Shown here: positions 5,451 to 11,650 of the stretch, piece by piece
How the letters are laid out: each line of letters opens with the position of its first letter
How positions within the stretch are numbered: the first letter of the stretch is position 1
Origin: Candidatus Hydrogenedentota bacterium
GTDB lineage: Bacteria > Hydrogenedentota > Hydrogenedentia > Hydrogenedentales > JAEUWI01
Direction of reading: 5' to 3'
DNA: 11,650 bases
NCBI GenBank assembly: GCA_030430835.1
Contig: JAUIKJ010000048.1
Location: 1-11,650, forward strand
The notes under the pieces: model-generated
Database searches by the model: none
What the model saw: only the letters and a program-made list of their open reading frames with translations
Told to the model about the DNA's origin: nothing
Made by a program: the position numbers and the translations under genes

Positions 5451-8049
5451 GAAGATGTCGGACTTGGTTAAGTATGACGTTCCGGGGGACGTGATCGCAC
5501 TGTGGCAACGGCAGGAGAGTGCGGCGTTGCTACCGCTGCAGGCGCAGGCCGTGAAAAAGCATGGACTCTTCGGGGACGGGAACCTGTTGATTCAGGCGCC
5601 GACGAGTTCGGGGAAGACTTTCGTGGGCGAGATGGCGGCGATTCGCACGGCGCTGTCGGGGAAGCAGGTAGTGTACCTCGTGCCACTGAAAGCGCTGGCG
5701 GAAGAGAAGTATGCGGACTTCCGCGCGAAGTATACGGACTACGGGCTGCGGGTGATTATCTCGACGCGGGACCACCGCGACTTCGATGCGGATCTGGAGT
5801 CGGGCAATTTCTCGATCGCGATTGTGGTGTACGAGAAGTTGTCGCAACTGCTGGTGCGTCGGCCGGAGCGCTTGCAGGAAATCGATCTGGTGATTGCGGA
5901 TGAACTGGAGATTCTCTCGGATCCGGATCGCGGAGCGATGGTGGAACTGCTGTTCACGCGGATCCTGGAATCGGGTTGCCGGTTGATTGGTTTGTCCGCG
6001 GTGATCGGCGGGGCGGATCGGCTGGCGGAGTGGATGCGGGCGCAGCTCGTGTTCTACGAGCGGCGTCCAGTGGAGTTGCGCTTCGGGGTGCTTTTTGAAG
6101 GGATGTACCGCTACCGGACCTACAACGAATACGGTGAGGACGAGGAACGGCTGGCGGACGCGGACTGCGAGAACGCGTGGGAGATTCTGGCCGAGAACGT
6201 GGCGGCCTTCGCACAGCGCGGGGAGAGTTGCCTGGTGTTCGTGAAGGCAAAGCACGAGGCGCGCGCGGGGGCGGAGCGGCTGGCGGCGCGGATTGGGATA
6301 CCCGCGGCGGCGCAGGCGGGCGAGGCGCTGCGGCGGCTGGAAAGCACGCGCTGCCGGGACAGCCTGCTGCGGGCGCTGGCGGGGGGCGTGGCCTTTCACA
6401 GCACGGACCTTGCCCCGGCGGAACGGGAGATCGTGGAGACGGCCTTCCGCGAGGGAGAGGTGCGGGTGATGGTGTCGACGAGTACGCTGGCGGTGGGGCT
6501 GAACCTGCCGGCGCAGAATGTCTTTCTCAGCGCGGAGAAATGGCGCTACGACGCGGATCTGGACATGCCGTGGAAGACACCGCTGCTGCACATGGAATAC
6601 GAGAACATGGGCGGGCGCGCGGGGCGCTATGGCGCGGGGCACGACTTTGGACGGTCGATATTGATTGCGACCTCGGCCTTCGAGCGGGACACCTTGTGGC
6701 GGCGCTACATCGAGGGCGAGCGCGAGAAAATCGCGCCGCAACTGGCGAAGATGCCGTTGGAGAATCCGGTGCTGCGGCTGGTGGCGTCGCGCGCGTGCCG
6801 GACGGTGGCGGAGGTGAGCCATTTCTTGGAGCAAACGCTGACGGGGCGGTGGGTGTGGACGGAACTGTACACGCTGGAGGAGGTGGCGACGCGAATTCGT
6901 GCGGCGGTAAACCGTTGCATCGAGAGGGGCGTGCTGGCGATGGATGCGGAGGCGGGCCTCTCCCCCACGCCGCTGGGCGAGGCGGTGGCCTCGAAGGGGA
7001 TCAGCCTGGAGACGGCGCGGATGCTGGAGCATTGGGTGACGGCCTCGGAGCGGCGGGACTGGTCGCCGGTGGAACTGATCTTTACGGCGGCATCTACCCC
7101 GGACGGGCGGATGCCGCAGGTGATGCTGACGGCGAAGGAGTTCGACCATGCAGACTATATGACGCAACTGCGCGGGCGGTTGGCGGGGATGGATGCGCCA
7201 GACGAGTTGCCGATCCAACGGATCACCCAGCACGCGGCATCGCCGCACTTCGAGGATGTGCGCGCGGCGAAGATCGCGCTGATGCTGGGTGACTGGAGCG
7301 AGGAGGCGGCGCTGTCGGCGATCGAGGAGGACTACAACACGATGGCGGGGCAGGTGTTGGGGGCGTCGGAGCAGGTGAGTTGGATCATTGATGCGGCGGC
7401 GGCCATTGCGCAGGCGATGGGTCTACGGGAAGAGTTTGTGGCGGCGGTCCGTGACCTTGCGGAGCAGGTACAGCGGGGGCTGCGCGCCGCGGCACTGCCC
7501 GCGGCGCGGGCGCTGCGGGAGCACGATCTTCCGCGGGGACACCTGGTCGCCCTGCACGCGCAAGGCCTGCACGATGCGCGTGCGGCGGCGGATGCGCCGC
7601 TGGAATTGCTGGAACAGTGCCTGCCACCGAGGGCGGCGCGGGCACTTCAGGAGTGGGGAAAGACACAAACAGCCAACCCGGAGGATGATCCTATGAAAAC
7701 CGAAGAATCGAAGCCCGTGCTCGTCGTTGACGCGCGCCACCCGGACCGCATTCAGGTGGACGGTGCGGAGGTGCCGCTGCAGGAGAAGCAGTACCAACTG
7801 GTGGAGGTGCTGGCGTCACGGGCGGGCGAGTGCGTCGGGTATGAGGAGATCTACGCGGCGATTTGGGGGGATGTGGTGGTGGAGGACAACCAGATGCACT
7901 TCCAGAAGCGGAAGCTGCTGAAGGCGGTGGAGGCGGCATGCCCCGGGCGAAGGGACCTTGTGGTGACGGTGCCGAAGCGGGGCTTCCGCCTGAACCTGCG
8001 TCCCGAGGAGGTGGTGCTGCGGGAAAGGCGGGCGCAGACGGCGGCGTGA
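5449..8049 (+). CDS. Ski2/Hel308-like SF2 helicase fused to a C-terminal OmpR/PhoB-type winged-helix domain
   Basis: 866 aa. Helicase core motifs: I, PTSSGKT at 51-57; Ia, PLKALAEEKY at 79-88; VYEKLSQLL at 128-136; II, DELE at 151-154; III, SAV at 183-185, then RPVELRFGVL from 206; IV, CLVFVKAK at 261-268; AFHSTDLAPAERE at 315-327; V, STSTLAVGLNLPAQNV at 343-358; VI, NMGGRAGR at 386-393. The order and spacing fit the Ski2-like branch near Hel308, which remodels stalled forks using ATP. Canonical DExH, SAT and Q..GRAGR are each altered. Residues about 430-740 resemble the winged-helix and ratchet region of that branch. Residues about 754-850 are a Trans_reg_C domain, with EDNQMHFQKRKLLKAV as the likely recognition helix and VPKRGFRLN as the terminal hairpin; there is no receiver domain. 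ATG 5449 has GAGGGAG 8 nt upstream. A repair or defence role is inferred, not shown. Confidence 0.88.
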   Translation: MKMSDLVKYDVPGDVIALWQRQESAALLPLQAQAVKKHGLFGDGNLLIQAPTSSGKTFVGEMAAIRTALSGKQVVYLVPLKALAEEKYADFRAKYTDYGLRVIISTRDHRDFDADLESGNFSIAIVVYEKLSQLLVRRPERLQEIDLVIADELEILSDPDRGAMVELLFTRILESGCRLIGLSAVIGGADRLAEWMRAQLVFYERRPVELRFGVLFEGMYRYRTYNEYGEDEERLADADCENAWEILAENVAAFAQRGESCLVFVKAKHEARAGAERLAARIGIPAAAQAGEALRRLESTRCRDSLLRALAGGVAFHSTDLAPAEREIVETAFREGEVRVMVSTSTLAVGLNLPAQNVFLSAEKWRYDADLDMPWKTPLLHMEYENMGGRAGRYGAGHDFGRSILIATSAFERDTLWRRYIEGEREKIAPQLAKMPLENPVLRLVASRACRTVAEVSHFLEQTLTGRWVWTELYTLEEVATRIRAAVNRCIERGVLAMDAEAGLSPTPLGEAVASKGISLETARMLEHWVTASERRDWSPVELIFTAASTPDGRMPQVMLTAKEFDHADYMTQLRGRLAGMDAPDELPIQRITQHAASPHFEDVRAAKIALMLGDWSEEAALSAIEEDYNTMAGQVLGASEQVSWIIDAAAAIAQAMGLREEFVAAVRDLAEQVQRGLRAAALPAARALREHDLPRGHLVALHAQGLHDARAAADAPLELLEQCLPPRAARALQEWGKTQTANPEDDPMKTEESKPVLVVDARHPDRIQVDGAEVPLQEKQYQLVEVLASRAGECVGYEEIYAAIWGDVVVEDNQMHFQKRKLLKAVEAACPGRRDLVVTVPKRGFRLNLRPEEVVLRERRAQTAA
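7693..8049 (+). CDS. Possible internal translation product: free winged-helix DNA-binding protein
   Basis: Within the helicase frame, codon 749 is ATG (7693) preceded by a perfect GGAGG (7680-7684) with 8 nt spacing, one of the best Shine-Dalgarno sequences in the window. It follows the linker GKTQTANPEDDP, exactly where the helicase part ends. Initiation here would give a 118-aa protein starting MKTEESKPVLVV and made up of the OmpR/PhoB-type domain alone. This may be a true dual product, as known for some fused genes, or a relic of a formerly separate downstream gene that lost the stop between it and the helicase. Confidence 0.4.
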   Translation: MKTEESKPVLVVDARHPDRIQVDGAEVPLQEKQYQLVEVLASRAGECVGYEEIYAAIWGDVVVEDNQMHFQKRKLLKAVEAACPGRRDLVVTVPKRGFRLNLRPEEVVLRERRAQTAA

Positions 8050-8086
8050 GATTTTGGGCGGCGACCTGCACGCGTACACCGGGCTT

Positions 8087-8095
8087 TGCTATGCT
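8087..8095 (+). promoter_or_regulatory. Possible extended -10 promoter for the methyltransferase gene
   Basis: TGC followed by TATGCT forms an extended -10 element in the 77-bp gap after the helicase stop. No clear -35 box is present. A start near 8102 would leave ATG 8127 with a short leader and exclude ATG 8091, which favours 8127 as the gene start. Confidence 0.3.
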
Positions 8096-8126
8096 TCCGG
8101 AAAATCAGACCACGGACCTACCACTC

Positions 8127-8975
8127 ATGTCTATTTCCACTACCGCTTCTCCCGGACACACGGGTGCCGGATTCTGGATCCGGGTGATCCAGAACCGACT
8201 TCGGCTGATTGCCGGCCGCTTCCTGCGCAGCGGCTTTCGATCCGGCTGGACCCTGGTGTATGTGTCGGTAGCGAACCTGATTCGGCGCATCCAGAACAAG
8301 TTTCTGGGCGCGCGGGTGGAATGCCCGTGTTGCGGCTGGGAAGGTTACGGCTTCAAGTACCTGGACTGCGGCAAGTTTCACGTGCCAAACGTGGAGTGCC
8401 CGGTCTGTCGCGGTCACGAACGCCACCGGATGCTGCATCTTTTTCTGACCCGGCGGAAGCCGGCCTTCATGGATCGTCCGGGCCGGGTGCTGCACTTTGC
8501 GCCGGAGAAGCAGATCCGGAGCTTCATTGACCAGAACCCGGATCTGGTTCCGATTGGAATCGACTGGGACATGACACAGTATGCGCTGCGCCCGGGCTTC
8601 AATTGCGACATTCACCACCTGGCCTTGCCGGACCACAGCTTCGAGGGCCTCTACTGCATACATGTGCTGGAACACGTGGGCAGCGACTACGACGCCATCA
8701 AAGAGTTGTACCGCGTGCTGAAGCCGGGTGCGGAAGCGGTGATCATGGTGCCCTTTATGATGCACCAGACCGAGACCGAGGAATACGACGGACCGGATCC
8801 GGAGATCTTCGATCATGTGCGCGGCTATTCACCGCTGGACTTCAAGCACCGGCTGGCACCGTTTGCGTATGAGGAAGTTACGCCGGCGTCGCTGCTGGAT
8901 CCGGACGAGGTGGTGCGCTTCCAGATTCCGGACAGCCAGGCGATCTATCTCTGCCGCAAGACAACGCAGGCCTAA
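8127..8975 (+). CDS. Class I SAM-dependent methyltransferase with N-terminal zinc-ribbon-like region
   Basis: 282 aa. Numbered from ATG 8127, residues 66-94 hold paired cysteines, CPCC at 66-69 and CPVC at 91-94, with a further Cys81, like a small zinc ribbon; HERHR follows at 97-101. The Methyltransf_11-type fold follows: VLHFAPEKQI at 121-130 in place of the glycine-rich SAM loop, IGIDWD at 143-148, DIHHLALPDHSFEGLYCIHV at 161-180, LEHV at 181-184 and ELYRVLKPGAEAVIMVPF from 193. The LHFAPE form is known from methyltransferases found near glycan or surface-polysaccharide genes; the acceptor is unknown. The N-terminal 60 residues are basic with a hydrophobic patch (WTLVYVSVANLI) that may touch the membrane. 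ATG 8091 is an alternative start; neither start has a strong Shine-Dalgarno. It runs 6 nt ahead of the nitrilase-family gene, so the two are probably one operon. Confidence 0.82.
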   Translation: MSISTTASPGHTGAGFWIRVIQNRLRLIAGRFLRSGFRSGWTLVYVSVANLIRRIQNKFLGARVECPCCGWEGYGFKYLDCGKFHVPNVECPVCRGHERHRMLHLFLTRRKPAFMDRPGRVLHFAPEKQIRSFIDQNPDLVPIGIDWDMTQYALRPGFNCDIHHLALPDHSFEGLYCIHVLEHVGSDYDAIKELYRVLKPGAEAVIMVPFMMHQTETEEYDGPDPEIFDHVRGYSPLDFKHRLAPFAYEEVTPASLLDPDEVVRFQIPDSQAIYLCRKTTQA

Positions 8976-8981
8976 GCGCGC

Positions 8982-9806
8982 ATGGGCCACCGCATTCGCG
9001 CGGGCTTCGCGCAGTTTGATGTGCGCTTCGGCGACTGGGCGGCCAACGCCGCGGTGGTACGCCGCCTGTGTGCCGAGGCCGAGGACGCCGATCTACTGGT
9101 ATTTCCAGAACTTGCGTTCTCCGGATACAATTTCCAGAACCGGGACGAGGCCATTGCGCACGCCGAGCCGTTTCGCACGGGGCCGTCGAGTCAGTTGATC
9201 CGGGAACTGGCGGCGTCCCACGGCACCACGCTGGTGGCGGGCTATGCCGAGCGTTCAGACTATGGGGCGTACAATGCGTGCCTCCTTGCGACGCCCTCGG
9301 GTGGCCTTTATAACTACCGGAAGATCCATCTTTTCGATCGTGAGAAGGACTGCTTCGTGCGCGGCGAGATGCCGCCACCGGTCATTGAAACGCCGGCAGG
9401 ACGCATCGGACTGATGATCTGTTTCGACTGGTTCTTCCCGGAAACGGCGCGGCTGTTGGCGCTGGGCGGGGCACAACTCATTGCGCATCCCTCCAACCTG
9501 GTGTTGCCATGGTGCCAACGCGCGATGTTTGCGCGCTGTGTGGAAAACCGTGTGTTCGCGATTACGGCAAACCGCATCGGCACGGAAGATCGCGCGGGGC
9601 GCAGCCTCACCTTTACCGGGGCGAGCCAACTGCTCGATACCATAGGCGAGACCCGGGTGTCTGCGCCGGTGGATGCGGAGGCGGTGGCGACGGCCGCGCT
9701 GGATCCGTCGGACGCGGACTCGAAGCGGCTCAACGCGCACAACGATTTGTTCAACGACCGGCGGCGCTCGCTCTACGGCGGACTGCTGGGCCGTGACCTG
9801 GACTAG
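8982..9806 (+). CDS. Nitrilase-superfamily carbon-nitrogen hydrolase (predicted amidase)
   Basis: 274 aa, the usual single-domain length. The catalytic triad is visible: Glu43 in FPELAFSGY, Lys114 in YRKIHLFD and Cys147 in LMICFDWFFPE. Members hydrolyse non-peptide C-N bonds in amides, nitriles or carbamoyl groups through a Cys-thioester. RIGLMICFDWFFPE and HPSNLVLP are closest to the omega-amidase/N-carbamoylputrescine amidase side, but the substrate cannot be assigned. No signal peptide is seen, so it is cytoplasmic. ATG 8982 follows the methyltransferase stop after 6 nt, with no clear Shine-Dalgarno, which suggests translational coupling. The pairing might mean both act on one small nitrogen-containing metabolite or surface sugar; that is an inference from spacing only. 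Confidence 0.9.
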   Translation: MGHRIRAGFAQFDVRFGDWAANAAVVRRLCAEAEDADLLVFPELAFSGYNFQNRDEAIAHAEPFRTGPSSQLIRELAASHGTTLVAGYAERSDYGAYNACLLATPSGGLYNYRKIHLFDREKDCFVRGEMPPPVIETPAGRIGLMICFDWFFPETARLLALGGAQLIAHPSNLVLPWCQRAMFARCVENRVFAITANRIGTEDRAGRSLTFTGASQLLDTIGETRVSAPVDAEAVATAALDPSDADSKRLNAHNDLFNDRRRSLYGGLLGRDLD

Positions 9807-9866
9807 GCGCAGGGCGTACACCCCTCCCCACTCCGTCAACGGGTGTTGTCGCCTGAGCATTTTCGT
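9805..9866 (+). terminator. Imperfect terminator-like hairpin after the hydrolase gene
   Basis: GGCG (9806-9809) and CGCC (9850-9853) flank ACACCC (9818-9823) and GGGTGT (9841-9846), giving a long stem with internal bulges directly after the stop codon. GAGCATTTTCG follows. The long loop and interrupted stem make it a weak candidate. Confidence 0.3.
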
Positions 9867-9872
9867 TCCAGG

Positions 9873-9976
9873 CCACAACCCCTTCAGGGTTGCCACCGAA
9901 CTCGAACGTACCCAGGGTAGCCTCCCGTTGGTCGGCAACCCTGGGCTGGAAGACATAACACCTTCGGTGTAGAGAA
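9873..9976 (+). repeat. Dispersed structured repeat, copy B (best preserved)
   Basis: Three hairpins lie in a row. AACCC-CTTCA-GGGTT is at 9877-9891. A long imperfect stem pairs ACCCAGGGTAGCC with GGCAACCCTGGGCT. The third is ACACC-TTC-GGTGT. The element aligns block by block with copy A at 2831-2937, on the same strand, and its 3' end is duplicated at 10001-10039. No frame through it looks coding. Its position directly after an operon end is typical of REP-like extragenic elements. Confidence 0.7.
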
Positions 9977-10000
9977 CAGGTGCTACGCTCAGCGATTCAT

Positions 10001-10039
10001 TCCTGGGCTGGAAGTCATAACACCTTCGGTGAGAAGAAC
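10001..10039 (+). repeat. Partial copy C of the dispersed repeat (3' part)
   Basis: CCTGGGCTGGAAG, TCATAACACCTTCGGTG and AGAAC repeat the right end of copy B with very few differences, about 60 bp downstream. The left two hairpins are absent. It may come from a local duplication or a 5'-truncated copy. Confidence 0.7.
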
Positions 10040-10072
10040 GCGTGCACATGAGCGCTACCGGCATCGGGCGCG

Positions 10073-10101
10073 CCGGCCAATGTCGGCCGGTTTCGCTTTC
10101 A
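10073..10101 (+). terminator. Hairpin with T-rich tail
   Basis: CCGGCC (10073-10078) and GGCCGG (10085-10090) pair perfectly around AATGTC and are followed by TTTCGCTTTC. It sits between the repeat cluster and the cobA-hemD gene and could end plus-strand transcripts from the methyltransferase-hydrolase operon. The tail is interrupted by C and G. Confidence 0.4.
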
Positions 10102-10294
10102 CATACACGGTGGTGGCCCTGGCGTTGCCCGCCGATTTTCGCGCGAACGCCAAGTACTATTGCGTGCAATATCGACACGAAAGCGCGTTCTCGTAGATTT
10201 AGCCGTCACCGAACAATGCTGGGCGCGATGCTCTTCAGTTGCAGGAAATCATCGATCGCCTGGCAACGCGTATCGATCACAACTTCGATTGCTT
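10102..10294. other. Intergenic stretch before cobA-hemD
   Basis: No gene is supported here. Short palindromes only (ATTGC-GT-GCAAT and an ATCGAT-rich patch near 10272). It presumably contains the upstream promoter region of the cobA-hemD gene. Confidence 0.35.
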
Positions 10295-10300
10295 TAGAAT
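10295..10300 (+). promoter_or_regulatory. Possible -10 element giving a leaderless cobA-hemD transcript
   Basis: TAGAAT matches the -10 consensus at five of six positions and ends exactly 7 nt before ATG 10308. Transcription would then start at or next to the A of the start codon. No Shine-Dalgarno precedes this ATG, which fits leaderless translation, but the -35 region is poor. Confidence 0.35.
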
Positions 10301-10307
10301 GGGTCTC

Positions 10308-11650
10308 ATGCACGATGCAGTAGCAGGCAAAGTTTTTCTTGTGGGCGCCGGCCCCGGCGATCCCGGGTTGATTACTGTGCGCGGTCGCGAATGTCTCGCG
10401 CAGGCGGGTGTGGTGGTGTATGACGCGCTGACGCATCCGGGCCTGCTTGGTCATGCGCCGCAGGCCGAGCACATCTTCGTCGGGAAGAAGGCCGATCGCC
10501 ACAGCCTGCCGCAGGAGGAGATCAATGCGCTACTGGTGCACAAGGCGCGTGCGGGCAATACGGTCGCCCGCCTGAAGGGGGGCGATCCCTTTGTATTTGG
10601 CCGGGGTGGCGAGGAGGCCCTGGCGCTTGCCGGCGCGGGCGTTCCCTTCGAGGTGGTGCCGGGGGTAACTTCCGGCATTGCGGCGCCGGCCTTCGCGGGC
10701 ATCCCGGTTTCCCACCGTGGGCTGTCGACAAGCGTCACCTTCGTCACGGGACATCTTGCGCCGGGCGCATCTACTCAGGTTGATCTCCGCCGGACGGTGC
10801 ACGAGGGCACGCTGGTTTTTTACATGTCCGTGAAGCAACTGCCGGCGCTTACCGCATCCCTCATCGCGATGGGGCGCGACGCAAGGACGCCGGCCGCCGT
10901 AATTGAATGGGCCACCTACGCGCGGCAGCGTGTGGTGACCGGCATGATCATGGATATTGCGGCCGCTGCGAAGGCGGCGGCGATCGAAGCTCCGGCCATT
11001 GTTGTGGTGGGTGAAGTGGCGGGCCTGCGCGAACAGCTTGCGTGGTTTGAAGCACGCCCCCTGCATGGCCTGCGCGTCGTGCTGACGCACACTGCGCGCC
11101 GTGCCGACCGGCTCGAGGGACGCCTGCGCGAGTTGGGCGCCGACGTGCTCTCCTTCCCCACGCTGGAGATCGTACCCGCGCCGGAGAACGGCTTCGTGTG
11201 GGAGACGGGACGATGGGACTGGCTGGTGCTCACCAGCACAAACGCAGCGGAGATGATCTTCGAGACACTGGATGCCGCCGGACTTGACGCGCGCGCGCTG
11301 GGAGACACGCGCATCTGCGCGGTGGGCGCGGCCACGGCGGACGCGGTCGCGCGGCGTTATCTTCGGGTCGATGCGCACCCGGAGGGTTTCGGACCGGAGG
11401 CCGCGGTCGCCGCGATGGCGGCCTGCGGATCACTTGAGGATGGGCGCGCACTGATTCCCCGCGCCGACATCGCGCGGCGCGCGCTGGCGGCGTCCTTGCG
11501 CGACGCCGGAATGCAGGTCGAGGAAGTGCAGGCCTACGAGACGCGGCCGGTGTCGGGGCTGGAGGCGCGGCTGGAGAAGCTCGATGCCTACGCCCCGGAT
11601 TTGATCGTCTTCACCAACTCGGCGGCCGCGCGGAATTTTGCGCAGGCCTG
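10308..11650 (+). CDS. cobA-hemD: Uroporphyrinogen-III C-methyltransferase/uroporphyrinogen-III synthase fusion (partial, runs off the window)
   Basis: Open for 447 codons to the window edge without a stop. Residues 1-245 are SUMT: VGAGPGDPGL at 12-21, GKKADRHSLPQ at 59-69, RLKGGDPFVFGRGGEE at 88-103, VPGVTSGIAAPAFAGIPVSH at 117-136 and FVTGH at 145-149. It methylates uroporphyrinogen III at C2 and C7 to give precorrin-2, the branch point to sirohaem and cobalamin. From about residue 254 a HemD domain follows: VVLTHTARRADRLEGRLREL, then DWLVLTSTNAAE at 304-315, AVGAATADAV at 338-347, LIPRADIAR at 382-390, AYET at 409-412 and DLIVFTNSAAARNF at 431-444. HemD cyclises hydroxymethylbilane to uroporphyrinogen III, so the two halves do consecutive steps. 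The fusion is well known in several phyla. An in-frame ATG at 10299 is an alternative start. The last ~20 or more residues are missing. Confidence 0.95.
   Translation, partial: MHDAVAGKVFLVGAGPGDPGLITVRGRECLAQAGVVVYDALTHPGLLGHAPQAEHIFVGKKADRHSLPQEEINALLVHKARAGNTVARLKGGDPFVFGRGGEEALALAGAGVPFEVVPGVTSGIAAPAFAGIPVSHRGLSTSVTFVTGHLAPGASTQVDLRRTVHEGTLVFYMSVKQLPALTASLIAMGRDARTPAAVIEWATYARQRVVTGMIMDIAAAAKAAAIEAPAIVVVGEVAGLREQLAWFEARPLHGLRVVLTHTARRADRLEGRLRELGADVLSFPTLEIVPAPENGFVWETGRWDWLVLTSTNAAEMIFETLDAAGLDARALGDTRICAVGAATADAVARRYLRVDAHPEGFGPEAAVAAMAACGSLEDGRALIPRADIARRALAASLRDAGMQVEEVQAYETRPVSGLEARLEKLDAYAPDLIVFTNSAAARNFAQA

Noticed and set aside
5530..7248. 572-codon minus-strand frame opposite the helicase
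   Set aside because: Arg/Pro/His/Gln-rich shadow translation of a gene with clear helicase motifs on the plus strand.
7863..8090. Long upstream extension of the methyltransferase frame into the helicase gene
   Set aside because: The extension is Gly/Ala-rich, overlaps the conserved winged-helix coding region in another frame and has no start signal.
2831..10039. The recurring repeats as a CRISPR array
   Set aside because: The copies are far apart, degenerate and ~100 bp long with several hairpins. There are no regularly spaced short repeats with unique spacers and no cas genes.

Overview
The window looks like chromosomal DNA (GC-rich, mostly G/C third codon positions) from an uncultured, environmental Gram-negative-type bacterium. 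The best lineage clue is the secreted di-haem cytochrome on the left: a long Gly-Glu repeat leads into a C-terminal dockerin-like module with LSELLRVIQF and LQELLRLIQF helices. From memory this combination is typical of Candidatus Hydrogenedentota and relatives near the PVC group. A formylglycine sulfatase and many dispersed extragenic repeats fit that. The phylum call is an inference, not a measurement.

Layout, left to right. Bases 1-416 hold no convincing gene, but contain a ~28-bp repeat present twice in inverted orientation and a strong hairpin. Bases 417-2554 (minus) encode a di-haem cytochrome c peroxidase-like secreted protein whose 5' end is broken by a small frameshifting deletion. 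Bases 2555-3023 are intergenic, with one copy of a ~100-bp structured dispersed repeat and a terminator. Bases 3024-4487 (minus) encode a secreted sulfatase whose N-terminal coding region seems to contain another dispersed repeat. Bases 4686-4976 (minus) encode a small TM2-domain membrane protein behind a good sigma-70 promoter and a highly structured leader. A divergent 470-bp regulatory region follows.

Bases 5449-8049 (plus) encode the most unusual gene: a Ski2/Hel308-like superfamily 2 helicase with altered motifs II, III and VI, fused at its C terminus to an OmpR/PhoB-type winged-helix DNA-binding domain. Its consensus promoter carries a perfect CTG-N10-CAG palindrome (LexA-box geometry) between -35 and -10, plus further dyads. 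A good Shine-Dalgarno and ATG lie inside the gene exactly where the winged-helix part begins, so a free regulator could also be made.

Next come a zinc-ribbon SAM methyltransferase (8127-8975) and a nitrilase-superfamily hydrolase (8982-9806), 6 nt apart and probably co-transcribed. A repeat cluster related to the one at 2831-2937 follows (9873-10039), then terminator-like hairpins. The window ends inside a CobA-HemD fusion (uroporphyrinogen-III methyltransferase plus uroporphyrinogen-III synthase) for sirohaem or cobalamin precursor synthesis.

The genes do not form one pathway. The part most likely to be an undescribed system is the helicase/winged-helix gene with its operator-rich promoter: possibly a self-regulated, damage-responsive helicase. 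That function is a hypothesis.
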